Shown one piece after another: positions 1-10,770 of a stretch of 64,000 bases of DNA. Under the pieces are notes generated by a model. It had not been told where the DNA came from and searched no databases. It was given only the letters and a program-made list of their open reading frames with translations. Each line of letters begins with the position of its first letter. The first letter of the stretch is position 1. The stretch comes from Phytophthora colocasiae (Eukaryota; Oomycota; Peronosporomycetes; Peronosporales; Peronosporaceae). The stretch lies in contig JAGKQI010000025.1 in the NCBI GenBank assembly GCA_018806915.1, forward strand, positions 1 to 64,000, given 5' to 3'. The position numbers and the translations under genes are program-made.

Positions 1-220
1 TCCGATCTGTCCGATCTGGGGCCTGATCTGGCCAGCTCTCATTCGTCTCACCGCCCCCAGCTTCGCCACCTGGGGTCCTGTCGGAACTGATCGTGCTTAG
101 GTGGTGTGATCGTGGGAGCCGGTTGTGGCTCGCATAATGCGACCTTGACTTCGGGCCGCACCGCCGGTCGATTGAGTTGGTGATCGTGGGTTCTGAATGT
201 CGATGTCGGTGCAGGGTCAG
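1..220 (-). pseudogene. G1 gypsy pol fragment (continuation of 12,771-13,436)
   Basis: This is the displaced part of the G1 protease-region reading frame. On the minus strand the frame that reaches 12,771 resumes at 215 if G2 and one copy of the GTCAG duplication are ignored. It then stays open for 55 codons, to a TGA at 50-48. The segment is Pro/Asp-rich, as expected for the linker between protease and reverse transcriptase. The rest of pol would lie upstream of the window. The agreement of frame across 12.5 kb of insertion supports the nesting model strongly. I see no catalytic motif in these 220 bp. Confidence 0.75.
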
Positions 221-400
221 TGTAACGGGGTTATAATGCGGCTGAAGTGGTTGTACCATTTGTAACTCTTCCACAGTTAGGATAACTAAGTTAGAGATTG
301 GAAACGGGCCTTTCAGACTCTTGGTGCTGCTGTACACACCAATGGTTGAGCATGGGCGAAACCACATTATTGGGTGGTTCGTGTGCATTTGCATATTATT
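221..400 (+). repeat. G2 5' LTR, left part
   Basis: Matches the first 120 bp or so of the intact 3' LTR at 12,361, from TGTAACGG to CATATTATT, with an extra ~65-bp stretch around 313-378. The match stops exactly at CATATTATT, where the MULE begins. It resumes at 4,815. Confidence 0.85.
392..400. repeat. MULE target-site duplication, left copy
   Basis: CATATTATT, repeated at 4,806-4,814. In the undisturbed 3' LTR the same word occurs once, directly followed by GGTAGAAAG, which marks the insertion point exactly. Confidence 0.85.
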
Positions 401-1459
401 GGGCCAAGTATTTAAAACCTGTTATTATAGCACTACTTTGCTGTCGTATCATTATTACTCCCTTGTCGCCCGTTATAACTTCACTGTTTATCTGTTTAAA
501 ACATTTTTCGCACTATTTTTACACCGTGTTGACACTTCTTTACGGTACTCCATGTGACGTGACACGGAACTTCAACCAGTTGCAGGTGTTACATGTTGAA
601 GCTTATCCTAGATTTGCTGTATCTCATCTCTATAAATCGAATTTTCTCAAGTAATCAATTTTTCTATAACGTAGCATTACTTCCCTGTAATACGATAAAC
701 TCATACATTGACAAATACATTCGATTTTATTTTCATCCATTCACGAAGGATGTGCCTGTAAAATTTGTACTTGGGGTACTTCTGCGGTAGGTCATTCCAC
801 GCGCATTGAGAGGTGATAAGCAAATGATAAAATGAATTTTAAAAACGGAAAATTATAGTTGTATTGGATGAAAGCGATCGTTCGTTCGGGCAGCGTTTCA
901 AAGCTCTAACAATGACTAGCCTGTAATCGTAAAAGCTTATACAATAAGTATCTTGTGCTACTTATGAAGCAACTAGCCTGTCACATGAACACCCAGCCTG
1001 TTAGCACGGTGTACTGCTTCTGAGCGAGATCTTGAACCTCCAAGTCTCGTACGTCACCACCTACAGGCAAGCGAACTGACCAGACAAATACGCCAGTCCG
1101 ACAAACGCAGGCCAAATCCACCTCCCAACAGTGTAGCCTCTCTCACTCTCACCTTTCTACTCCAACGTCACTCTCGACAACTACCTCTCCATTTGAGAGG
1201 TTGCCCAGGCTTGCAAACCGAACAGTCCTGGCACAAGGCGCGGTCCTCGTTGAAGTAACCCTTCCTCTGCGTGCTTCTCGGTCGAGGGCAGAGGCGGCGG
1301 TTTGGTGGTCTGCCTGGTGCACGCCGAACAGGGAACGCTTAGCCATTGCGGGCCTGAAGATCTAGTAGAAGTCCTGAAAGAGACAACCATGAGTATGTGA
1401 GAGCATACCTCCAACCAGTTTGGTAATGTACATTGAGTGACATGCTCACACTGAGTATA

Positions 1460-2491
1460 CACCTTTTGCCGGCCAAAGGCGGGGCTAATCAGCATCCAAT
1501 GTGGGCAGGATTAATTTTTAGGCGGCTGGATAGAAACCCAAAACAGCCTAAAACTGTTTTTTCACACAATCAAAGTGGGCTAATTCATCATTCAAAGCGG
1601 GCAAATCTTACCAGCCAATCATTCGTACATGTACGAGGTACTTCGCATGCGCCCGAAATGGAGAGACCACAAGAGTCAATCTGCAACTGACATTACACAA
1701 CCCAGATGCTCTTCCCAAACCGCCACTAAGACCCACACACCTGAAGAACGCCGTCGCGTCCTCAAAGCATACCACGCCAGGTGGCAACTGGCGTGCTGCT
1801 GCCCATTATAATGGGTTCCCACGGAGCACAGCGGAGACGGAGTTGTTAGCCTCTGACCGTGCTGTTGACCTTCCTAACGCAAAGAGGCAGCATTAAATGC
1901 AAACCAACGCCGACTTTCTGTAGAGGAGCTGTATGAGGTCATCAATGAGAGCAAACATCTATCACGAGCAGTATAGGGACAAGAAGATCGTCATCGTGTT
2001 CGACAATGCACCAGCACACTCGTACAGAGGAGCTCGTACAGCCCCGCTGCGATCTCGTCTTGCTTCGACTTGGTCCATACAGTCCATGTGTAACCCGATT
2101 GAAAACTGCTTTAGCGCTCTTAAAGCGCACATCAAAACCTACCTAGCTACAGCGAGGGAAGAGATGAACGACCCACTGACCGAGAGTATTACTGGTCCAC
2201 CAATTTCGAAGACAGAAGCTCGCATGAGGCTTCTCGAGCAGCTACCAACACTTGCATGCCGCGAATCACTCAGCGCATGGTGCAGAACTGCACGCTTCGA
2301 AGTTTGTGCATGCAGCAATTCGTAAGGGAAGATATGTCCTATGGCCAGTAGTTTGCCCGCTTTGAATGATGATTAGCCCACTTTGATTGTGTGAAAAACA
2401 GTTTTAGGCTGTTTTGGGTTTCTGTCAGCCGCCTAAAATTAATCCTGCCCACATTGGATGCTGATTAGCCCACATTGGCCGGCAAAAGGTG
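1460..2491 (+). mobile_element. Tc1/mariner (IS630)-like element with long TIRs
   Basis: A 1,032-bp element inside the MULE with terminal inverted repeats of about 145 bp, both starting CACCTTTTGCCGGCCAA, flanked by TA (1,458-1,459 and 2,492-2,493). TA duplication and a DDE domain of IS630/Tc1 type place it in that superfamily. The inner ~730 bp hold a shortened transposase. It lies just beyond the 3' end of the MULE transposase and appears not to interrupt it. Confidence 0.85.
1629..2325 (+). pseudogene. IS630/Tc1-type transposase remnant
   Basis: Two short frames. The first (to ~1,800) ends in a segment with PEERRRVLKAY, like the start of a helix-turn-helix domain. The second (1,933-2,325, 130 aa) has IVFDNAPAHS, the second catalytic Asp region of DDE_3 endonucleases, then NPIENCFSALKA, the third acidic motif. 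The first catalytic Asp and most of the N-terminal half are missing, so the copy is internally deleted and presumably inactive. Its long TIRs are intact, so it could be mobilised by a related enzyme (inference). Confidence 0.75.
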
Positions 2492-2504
2492 TAGTTTCGA
2501 ACAC

Positions 2505-4481
2505 TCAGCACATTTTCTGTAGACCATACTGGATCCAAGTGAAAAGGATGCTGAGGTGCATCTGCTCGATCACGACACGGTGCAGCGATAGCAACTCGAA
2601 ATCGATCTCCACAGCTTTCAAATCACGTGGCACACGGCCTTCAAGAGACCGAACAAACTTTTCCAGCACGTCTAGCGTCCACTTCTGTGCCCAGGATACC
2701 AGCACCACCCACAATGTACTTGTTGGCGTTGAAGATGATAGCAACAAGCCGTCTGGCTTGACCCGGCCCTTCCTTTTAGTTTGCTGTAGTTACGACTTGA
2801 TGAGGTTAGCAGCTTTGCTTTCGCGATCATCTCGGGGGGTACAGGACTTTCACAATAATGGGCCACAGAAGCTAAGCACAAGGTTTCACCATCGGACTGT
2901 AAGATTCTTGGCAAAATTCCTTTAAGAACCCCGTTGGTTGAAGCCCTGGGGCTTGGCGCGCAGGTTTTCTTGATCACACTATGATGTGCTTCGATGCCTT
3001 GCTGGCTTGGGGTAATCCCACCTACTCCTGACCCCGTAATATGCCACCGATTCCATCGAGAAGATAAATAAACTGCTCGGAACCAGTTAGCGTAGGCATT
3101 TTCCCCGTATCGACCCCAGTACTCCAACACGATCACGCTCATCTTCAAAAACTGTGCGTGTGTTCAAGCTCGACGTAGTAACAGCAAGTTTGGCTTTATT
3201 ACGTCTTCGTAGTTGTCACTGAGCTCCAGTAGGTGTTTGTGTTTTCGACAATTGCGCACTAGGTGTGGCCAACACGTGAGCAGGGACACATCTGGTCATT
3301 CAGCCTGAAAAGCAGACGCAATAGCTTCGGAATGGTCCAAAGTACCGAACGCTACGTTTACTTCAACGTCGAAAAATGTTCCGGCTCGCTCTCTTACGAC
3401 GCTGAACAGCCTTGAGTACGCACTGGTAGACTCGCTCCGCACAAACATGTATGCCCAAGGTACAAACCGATGCACGAAAGAATTTCTGTCCCAACACACA
3501 GCAATAGACCCACAATCTACTACTGTCCACCCTCCAAAGTGCAGTTTGTACGTCCCATCCGTGCTAAGTACGAGATCCTCACCCTGGTCACGAACTGAGG
3601 TTACCACATTCCGGAAAACACGTCTAGAACTTACAATGATGCCGAAGGAAGATCTGCCTTCAACGTCTGGCACGTCGAAACTGAACGTGTCCAGTACTAC
3701 CATTTCATCCATCCTACTATCGGTATTGTCAGTGACCGTAAAAAAATTGTCACGAGTCGTACACAGGTGAGTACTTGCCCACGCAGTGAATGATGCATGG
3801 TTCGTGACTTCCCACCCCGATATCGACCTCCTTACTAGAAACGCTTTACGGTTTTCGAGCTGTTTCCGGGTTGGTACTAGGCGAAGAATTCTAGGTGCAT
3901 CACGGTACTTATGGTTGAGTAAAGTTCGAAGCTGCTTGGCACCCCAACCCATTTCCAATAGGGCTTCAACTTCTTCGAGAAGTATTGGGTGGATACCTCT
4001 GCGACGGATTGCTATCGCCTCCGCAGCGTGGTCGCCATGCTCTTCCAAATGATATTCATCGTCCTCTGATGTCTCTCCTACACAAATTCGTCGTATTTTG
4101 TAGCGATGCTGACAGTTTCTGTGACTCCGGCAAACAAACACGTGTACGAGAAGCCGAGTTGTCTTCATACGAGTGGATGTGTTCGTCACGTTCACACATG
4201 TGGTTGCGAGCTGCCTTGAACGTGGACAGTACTCCAACCAGAACGAAATCTCGCCTCTCTATAGCTTGTCCTCCCCGGTCCTCGTTGTGGGCGTCGTTAG
4301 ATGGAGGGTCATCGAACTCGAAGTGCATCTCAGAGCTCTCCGAGTTGAATGCATCAGAATCATCGATATCAGGAGCATAGGAGCTGTCCGAGCTGTGGGT
4401 TGTCCCCGCAGCAATGTCCATTGCACTGGGCAGATTGTTTAGTGAGGATGTTTTGGCTAAAAGAGATAGTAGCAAATGCAA
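2505..4481 (-). pseudogene. MULE transposase (frame-disrupted)
   Basis: Reads right to left in several frames: 4,481-4,056, 4,237-3,296 (313 aa), 3,148-2,672 and 2,747-2,505. The N-terminal part has Cys/His pairs (VCRSHRNCQH, then an HxxxH-type pair), like FLYWCH/WRKY-type zinc domains of MULEs. The catalytic core shows DGTYKLHFGGW near 3,556 (first Asp) and GTLDHSEAIASAF near 3,330 (second). The C-terminal part has HITGSGVGGITPSQQGIEAHH, where the catalytic Glu region is expected. At least two frame breaks (about 3,150-3,300 and 2,700) argue for a dead copy. Assignment rests on motif order and the 9-bp duplication around the element. Confidence 0.75.
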
Positions 4482-4805
4482 GTAGAGGTTTTGAAACTAC
4501 TGAAGCAGTTTTACAACTGCTATACAGAAACAGTTAAGTAGTCTCAGTAACATGTTTGAAAGTTCTATCTGTAATCCTGGCAGTAACTCGTGTGCATTAG
4601 CTACTAACAGGGTCGTAGTATGTGTAACAGGTCTTTAGTACTTTCGAATAGAGCAGATCAAAGTAACAGCTCTTCAGCTCTATGATTTGTATGGCTGCAA
4701 TCCTGTTGTCAACTAACAGGATCGTAGTACGTGTAACAGGTCATTAGTATTTGAGACTAGAGCAACAGGTATGTAGTGGCTACGCAACAGCTTTTAATTA
4801 TTTCC
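4482..4805. other. MULE right arm, non-coding
   Basis: Holds two diverged ~50-bp direct repeats (TAACAGG-TCGTAGTA-type, near 4,606 and 4,716) and the right terminal inverted repeat. No gene is seen. Confidence 0.5.
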
Positions 4806-5105
4806 CATATTATTGGTAGAAAGTAACGGATTTCTACCAATCACTGAGCAGATTTTCTGCCAACCACACGTTGGCAGACCCTTTAGAAATAGATAACAAA
4901 CAGTTTTAGGAGGTCCATAATTGGCTTATGCCAAATTCAATAACAGTTCTCATTTTACGGTATTTCGCAGTTTAATTTAGTTATATTTGGTTTAATTATA
5001 CTTATTTAAATAAGTATACTTAAATTAAGTCTATTCTAATTGCACGCTTCCTCATACACGTAAGCGCACGTGTACGCCACCTAGTGGGTCGGTAGACCCA
5101 TTACA
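4806..5105 (+). repeat. G2 5' LTR, right part
   Basis: Starts with the second copy of the MULE duplication and continues to ACCCATTACA at 5,105. It matches 12,467-12,770 closely, including the hairpin around TTGGTAGAAAG / TTTCTACCAA and the palindrome ATACTTATTTAAATAAGTAT. Confidence 0.9.
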
Positions 5106-5130
5106 CCTGGTAGCACTTTGTAGTCCGTCC
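5106..5130 (+). promoter_or_regulatory. G2 primer-binding site
   Basis: Directly follows the LTR: CC, then TGGTAGCACTTTGTAGTCCG. The TGG start fits pairing with a tRNA 3' CCA end; the tRNA is not identified. The same site follows the G4-type LTR at 21,906, so two gypsy families share this primer. Confidence 0.6.
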
Positions 5131-5190
5131 CACGACCGACTGCAGTTCGTTCGTATGGAGTCATACGAACGCGGGGTCGAGAACTCCCCA

Positions 5191-6162
5191 ATGGATCAGG
5201 GATCCACTGGGACCCCTCACATGTCCGTGACGCGCACGGACTGTGCCCACCTGTCGGACCCAGAGTGAGAAGCTCTCCAAAAGACTTTCGCAAGTCATTG
5301 GAGAGGCGGGCGGTAGCGACGATGCTTCGTACGCTATCGTCAACAGAGCAACATGGTGTTGCTCTGGGGTACATTGCTAAGGAGCAACGAGATGTTGCTG
5401 CCTCGGTGCTTCCCGAAGCCACGCGTGGAGTCGTTGAAACTCCACGTCAGTACCTACACGGGGAAGGAGGACGAGACCCTCCTTCGTTGGCTCTGTCGAA
5501 CTTGATACAGCCGTTGCAGCTCGACGTATCGTCGATCCGATGTCGAAGGTCGCGTTCGCCATGTCATGTCTTGGCGGACGTGCGAGGAGTTGGTCCTATG
5601 GGCGCCGACTTCGGATCCTACGTGCTTCAGCACGTACGAGGAGTTCAAGGAGGAACTCAAGCTTGCGTTTGAGCCTCCGAAGAACGAGTTCAGATCGAGA
5701 GCGGAGTTTCTCGATTTGCATCAGGGCAAGGATGATGTTCACACCTTTGCCCAGCGTGCTCGATACTAGGTATCGAACATAGTGGCCAACCCGATCGACG
5801 AGGCGACCAAGGTCGTCACGTTCGCGAAGGGACTAAGAGATGGTCCCGTCAAGACGTATCTCTTCCGAGAGTATCCGAATACTCTCGAAGAGGCGATCAG
5901 CCTTGCAATGCAAGAGAAGTTTAGCCGGCGACAAGCTAAACTCCATGCGAACGACCCGAAGCCGGCGCGTCCTGTTGCGAAGACGGAGGTCCGGAACCTA
6001 TGGACCTCTCGAGTGCTACGACTGCTGGTCAACAGCAGCGTAGGAACAACGCAGGTTCGATGTTACAAGTGTAGTAACATCGGTCACTATGCAGTGAGTG
6101 CACAGCGGGCGGGCGTTCAAAAAACGTTGGCGACCAGCAGGCGCAAGGCGTCCTACTGGTAA
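5191..6162 (+). pseudogene. G2 gag (capsid and zinc knuckle)
   Basis: Frame opens at the ATG at 5,191 and keeps one frame to 6,162, but has in-frame stops in the first 300 bp and a TAG at 5,767-5,769. The capsid region includes STYEEFKEELKLAFEPPKNE and FLDLHQGKDDVHTFAQRARY, typical gypsy Gag text. After the stop comes EATKVVTFAKGLRDGPVKTY. Near 6,060 there is a damaged CCHC knuckle (CYKCSNIGHYAVS, with the last Cys lost). The product would coat genomic RNA in virus-like particles. This copy cannot make it. Confidence 0.8.
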
Positions 6163-6745
6163 TGCAGTCTCGCGTGTCGAACTCGGACACGCGACGTTGA
6201 AGGCTGCTGCCCCCAGCGAAAAGGTTTCTCGCTGTAAGCTGCAAGATGACAAGCCAAACCTTGTCATCCTGAACGTGATGTCGAAGAGAGTAAACTCTCT
6301 TCGTGCCCTAGTGGACTCGGGCGCGTCGAACAACTTTGTTCGATAGGAAGCCTTCGAAGGCTTGACGTCGAAGAGACAGGACACGCCTCGCGGTGTGTTG
6401 GAGGCGCGGTTGGCCACAGGTGCCACCGTAAGGAGAGAGAAGCGCGTGGTCCGTGTGCGCTTCTCTTACAAACGAAGGACGTTTGTAGAAGATCTTATCG
6501 TCTTGGATCTAGACGATAAGTTCGACTTGGTATTAGGCATGCCGTGGCGTGCACGGCATGACCCGGTGATCAACTGGGAGAAGCGTACGCTCGTACGCTT
6601 CAACAACACATGCGCGACCGAGAGCGATGGCCCTGTCAGTGCTGCCCATGCACCGGCCGGTGCATGTGAATCCCCAGTTGAGCAGCATCCGCCGCTGCCT
6701 CCGATCGCCGCCGGCGACCATCAACGACTCCGGGAGTCGTTGTGA
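6098..6745 (+). pseudogene. G2 retropepsin domain
   Basis: The segment has LRALVDSGASNNFVR, the aspartic protease active site (DSGA). A TAG follows at once near 6,344, then the same frame resumes and reaches DLVLGMPWRARHDPVINW, the second conserved protease strand. Spacing from DSGA to LGMPW fits a gypsy protease. The stop codon inactivates this copy. It overlaps the end of gag in another frame. Confidence 0.75.
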
Positions 6746-7683
6746 GAAAATGTGTGTCGACCAGAAATCTGAGCCGAAGGGTCGCGGTCACATGAGTGAT
6801 GGTCAGGTAATGCGATTCACCTGGAGAGAAGGTACAATACCGGTATCCTTGGAGGTACTTCAAGCCCCCAAGGGTCGCGCCGATGACGTCGCGTCAACTC
6901 TGGGAGTTGACGAAATGAATAAATTCGGGGAACCGAAGGCGTGCGCCAGCTCTGGGAGCCGACGATACGTGTACAAGCGAACACTCGCCAGCGCAGGAAG
7001 CTAGCGAGAGCACGTCGACTCCGAGAGTCGACGATGCGGTTGTTTCATCCGTAGTAGCGGGTGAAGTTGCTCCATCCGTAGGAGCGGGATGGAGGCGCAG
7101 CGGTTGCAAACGTCCAGCACCAGAAAAATTGCGTGCTCACGTGCAGCGGTGCTGCACGCGATGAGCGGCACACAAGCAGTGCTTGAATGTGCGAGTCAGC
7201 GGAAGGAATCCGCTGACGATAGCGATAAAGTCCCGTCCGAGGTGGTATGCCTTGGACGTGGAGCGCCTGAGCTGAGCTCCATGGCAGACCTTCGCGGCGC
7301 AAGCTCAGGAGCTGCGAGTCCCAGTCCGTGACTGTGGAGGGTGTGTCTGCCCGGTGCAGACACCGAGTATCAAGGCGTTGAACGTCTTGATACGAACTGA
7401 TACTGCGTTACAGTATCAGAGCGCGCGGCACCAGCTCAGTGAGCTGTGGAGTCTCAGTCCGTGACTGAGGAGGGTGTATCTGCAGGGCAGACACCGAGTG
7501 TCGAGACGTTGAACGTCTTGACACGTACTGGTACTGGGTTACAGTACCAGAGGATGCGGTTGGAGAATCCGCCGACGTGTGCGTCGGCGTTGACCGCACT
7601 TCCAACGATGAGCTGGAAGCGCTTCGCGCGGGACGTACGATGGACGCATCGAACAAATTTGCATTCTCTCGGATATCGAGAGA
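6746..7683 (+). other. G2 protease-RT linker
   Basis: No conserved domain. The stretch contains two related blocks, about 7,300-7,440 and 7,450-7,560, each with a CAGTC-CGT-GACTG hairpin, a GTGTCTGC / GCAGACAC hairpin, a TCAAG-CTTGA hairpin and a GATACTG-CAGTATC-type hairpin. It is an internal duplication of about 130 bp. Confidence 0.5.
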
Positions 7684-8775
7684 GTGGATCGCGAAGCCGA
7701 GGAGCTGAAGCAGCTCGTCGTCGATGGCATCACTGAGGGCGATGACCCCCTCAGTGCGAAGACCAAGAAGCAACGCTTTGAGGAGCAGAGTTGGGACTCG
7801 TTGAAGTCGAGTCCCTATTACGAGATTCTGCGGGAGTACAAGGATGTACTCCCGGACGAGATTCCTTCGGAGCTTCCGAAGGACAAAGGGCGTACAGCAC
7901 GAGATTGACCTCGTGCCGGGCACGAAAGTACTGTGTTACACGGCAGTGGCCACCGCCGCGTGAACAAGTTCAAGCGATCGACGACTTCTTTGAAAGTCGT
8001 CGCCTTGCAGGTCAAAGTGCGGGAGTCAAAGTCCCCGCACAGTGCTCCAACGTTCTGTGTTAAGAAACCACCGGGCGGCTGGCGCATCGTTCATGCGTAT
8101 AACAAGCTGAACGATGCGACGATACCGCGAAAAGATGTTATCATCGATTCGATGGCCTTGAGCACTATCTTCAGTGCTCTAGATCTGCGTGATGGATTCT
8201 ACCACATCCTCATGCGTGAGAGGGACATCCCTCTCACAGCGGTAAGCACTCCAAGCGGTATGCTTTGGGAGTGGCTCGTCATGCCACAGGGACTTAAGAA
8301 CGCCCCTGCGACGTTCAATAGATGCGTGACACATCTATTGCGCTCGGTGCGCGACTTCGCACCGAGCTACTTCGACGACGTGTTCGTCCACAGCCGGGCT
8401 GTGAACGGGAAGACGGACATTGAGATGCACAAGGTGCATCTCCGGAAGCTGCTAGAGCTTATGAGGAAACATAAGCTCTATGCGAACCTGAAGAAGTGTA
8501 TCTTCGGGGCGAGCGAGATACCCGTGCTGGGGTGTCTCGTGGGGAAAGACGGCGTGCGCCCTGACCCAGAGAAGGTCAGAGTGATCAATGAATGGCCCAC
8601 GCCATCCAATGTGAAGGAACTGAGGCAGTTCCTTAGGCTTGCCACGTACTTGTGCAAGTACGTGGACAACTATGCGGGCAAGATTCGCCCGTTGTCACAG
8701 CTTCTTAAGAAAGAAGCTGAGTGGATTTGGACGACCGAGTGCGAGGAGGTATTCGGTGCAGCAAGCAGGGCTTGA
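7684..8775 (+). pseudogene. G2 reverse transcriptase
   Basis: Starts with a linker rich in acidic residues and YYEILREYKDVLPDEIP, changes frame near 7,905, then keeps one frame from about 7,933 to 8,775. Motifs in order: HEIDLVPGTKYCVTRQWP, GGWRIVHAYNKLNDATIP, SALDLRDGFYHILM, WLVMPQGLKNAPATFNR and the catalytic box SYFDDVFVHS (YFDD, a variant of YxDD). The thumb follows with RPDPEKVRVINEWPTP. It would copy element RNA into DNA. A frameshift at about 8,760 separates it from RNase H. The RT is close to that of G4 at 61,845-61,027. Confidence 0.85.
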
Positions 8776-9119
8776 CTGAAGCGCCGATCTTGGCCGTGGC
8801 GGACCAAGATCGTCCATTCCACGTAGTGTGCGATGCATCCGACTTTGCAATCGGATGTGCATTGATGCAACACGATCACGAAGAGCGTGATCGTGTAGTT
8901 CATTATCAATCGCGTCAGCTGAAGCCAGCTGAGCGTAATTATCCCGTACATGACAAGGAGCTCCTTGCCATGAAGTATGCACTCGCAAAGTTCCGAGTGT
9001 ATCTACTTGGGAGTAGACCGTTCGTGGTCTATACAGACCACGCATCATTGCGTACGGCGATTAAGTCGCCGCACATCTCGCAACGTATGGCGAGTGGGTT
9101 GTCCTTCTTCGCGGAGTAA
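8721..9119 (+). pseudogene. G2 RNase H domain
   Basis: Shows FHVVCDASDFAIGCALMQ (first catalytic Asp), KELLAMKYALAKFRVYLLG (catalytic Glu region) and FVVYTDHASLRTAIKSP (second Asp). The frame ends at 9,117-9,119 in SGLSFFAE, where a related element reads into the next segment, so a stop or frameshift truncates it. The domain would digest the RNA strand of the RNA/DNA hybrid. Confidence 0.8.
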
Positions 9120-9400
9120 AACTTCCGGGTGTAGTACAAACCCGTAAGACTCATGGTAGTGGTCGCCGGGTTATCGCGTCGACCTGACTATGCGGAGACG
9201 GTCGACGCAAACGTTGTTGGCGTCGTGAGGATATGTGCCGTCGTCAACGTTGATTGACGACGTGAAGAACGCGTATGCAAGAGATGCAGACGCGAAGGGG
9301 CCGCTGGAGTTCCTCGCAGCACCTTCCGACGTGGCACGTCGGAAGCTAACCTCATCTTCGGGCTCGTGTACCCCGCTATCGTGTACACGAAGGCCTACTG

Positions 9401-10022
9401 TTGTACAGTGCAGTAGACGACAATGCGGATCGCATTGTCGTTCCGAATGATCATGACCTCCGGTTGAGGATCATGTTCGAGTATCACGATGCCCCTACGG
9501 CAGGGCATCCGGGTCGTGAGAAGACATACACTCTTCTCACGCGTGACTTCTACTGGCACCACCAGTACAAGTGGGTGCGCAAGTACGTACGTGCTTGCGA
9601 GATTTGTCAACGCGTGAAGCCTGCGCAGTTCTCGCAGGCTCCTCTTCAATCACTACCGACACTACCGACTCTGTCGGAGTGTTGGCAGTCCATGTCCATG
9701 GACTTTGTCTTCGGTCTTCCGCCTGACAGCAAGTGGAGGACGGGCATCGTTGTCTTGGTGGACCGATTCAGCAAGATGGTTCATCTTGCTGCCGTCCCAC
9801 ATTGTTGCAGCCGCGCAGACTGCGCGACTGTTTGCCGACATGGTGTTCAAACACCATGGCATGCCGCTCGACATTGTGTCGGACCGTGATCCACGCTTCA
9901 CAGCGCGGTTCTGGCAAGAAGTGTTTACACTTCTTGGTTCACAGCTATCAATGTCGACTGCGGATCATCGCAGACGGACGGACAGACCGAACGTGTCAAC
10001 CGCGTACTGGGTGACACGCTGA
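9401..10022 (+). pseudogene. G2 integrase zinc finger and core (two frames)
   Basis: An HHCC finger is visible as HDAPTAGHPGREKT then VRACEICQRVKPA. The core begins with SMSMDFVFGLP (first catalytic Asp) and LVDRFSKMVHL. Near 9,800 the frame shifts; the second frame has MPLDIVSDRDPRFTARFWQE (second Asp). A further frame change at about 9,975 damages the segment with the catalytic Glu. The enzyme would insert the cDNA. Confidence 0.8.
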
Positions 10023-10062
10023 AGAGCTTTACGCTCACTCGTTCCCGCATTGGAGCGAGTGC

Positions 10063-10770
10063 TTGCCGATGGCAGAGTTTGCCATCAACAACTCGGTGCA
10101 TGCCTCGACAGGGAATACATCGTTCTACGTGAACGCCATGAGGCATCCACGATTGCCGAGCATGCTCGGCGGGGTAGCTTCCTCCTTAAGTGGGGGAGGA
10201 TCTACGGTTGCGTCTGAACAACCGAAGAATGCAAGAGATAGCAGCACACTATCAGCTGCGGTGACGCGTGGCGACGTCTCGTTCGAGCACGAACGAGCGC
10301 GTGGCCGTGCCGGGCACAGACATGAGAGATGATAGCGAGCAGGCAGGGCCTGCTGTTGACAAGGGCGACAAGCTGAAAGGATTCAGCTCGGGTGCGCTAG
10401 ACTTGTCCAGCGAAGACAAGCCGTCATACGGTTTGTCCAGGATGCTATCGCAGCTTCTGTCGATCGACAGAAGCTGAACGTTGATAATGTTGGTAGGGGC
10501 AACATAAATGAATTCAAAGTGGGTTCATTAGTTTTGTTAGCTACACAAAACTTGCTTAAACATGATGCAGTGTCTGACTTTGGAGCAAGAAAGCTTGCTC
10601 CAAGATTCATTGGGCCGTTCAAAGTACTTGAACAGCACGGCAACGCGTACCGGCTGGACATACCGTCCAGCATGAGGCTCCACCCGACCTTCTACATCGG
10701 GCGGTTGAAGCCGTACGTGCAGCACGTACTACCTAGGGTTGGTAGCCCGACTGAGGAGTGCGAGAGGCCT
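10063..10770 (+). pseudogene. G2 integrase C-terminal region (GPY/F)
   Basis: Starts with [16 protein letters not shown], the end of the integrase core, then loses frame. From 10,519 a clean frame gives ARKLAPRFIGPFKVLEQHGN and LHPTFYIGRLKPYVQ, the GPY/F module that often targets gypsy integrases to chromatin. The sense frame stays open to 11,199 but beyond about 10,770 it looks unlike pol and overlaps the antisense frame on the other strand. Confidence 0.7.

Larger units (their letters stand above)
401..4805 (-). mobile_element. Mutator-like (MULE) DNA transposon
   Basis: A 4.4 kb insertion in the G2 5' LTR, flanked by the 8-9 bp direct repeat CATATTATT (392-400 and 4,806-4,814); 9 bp is typical of MULEs. 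The ends form an imperfect terminal inverted repeat: left GGGCCAAGTATTTAAAACC, right (reverse complement) GGGAAATAATTAAAAGC, both continuing into CTGTT and TAGC-CACTAC-like blocks. It encodes a MULE transposase on the minus strand (2,505-4,481). The left arm 401-1,459 is AT-rich and shows no gene. The right arm 4,482-4,805 holds two ~50-bp subterminal repeats (about 4,606-4,656 and 4,716-4,766). Confidence 0.85.

Noticed and set aside
298..790. Several short plus-strand frames
   Set aside because: They cross the LTR/MULE boundary at 400/401 and are AT-rich chance frames without domains.
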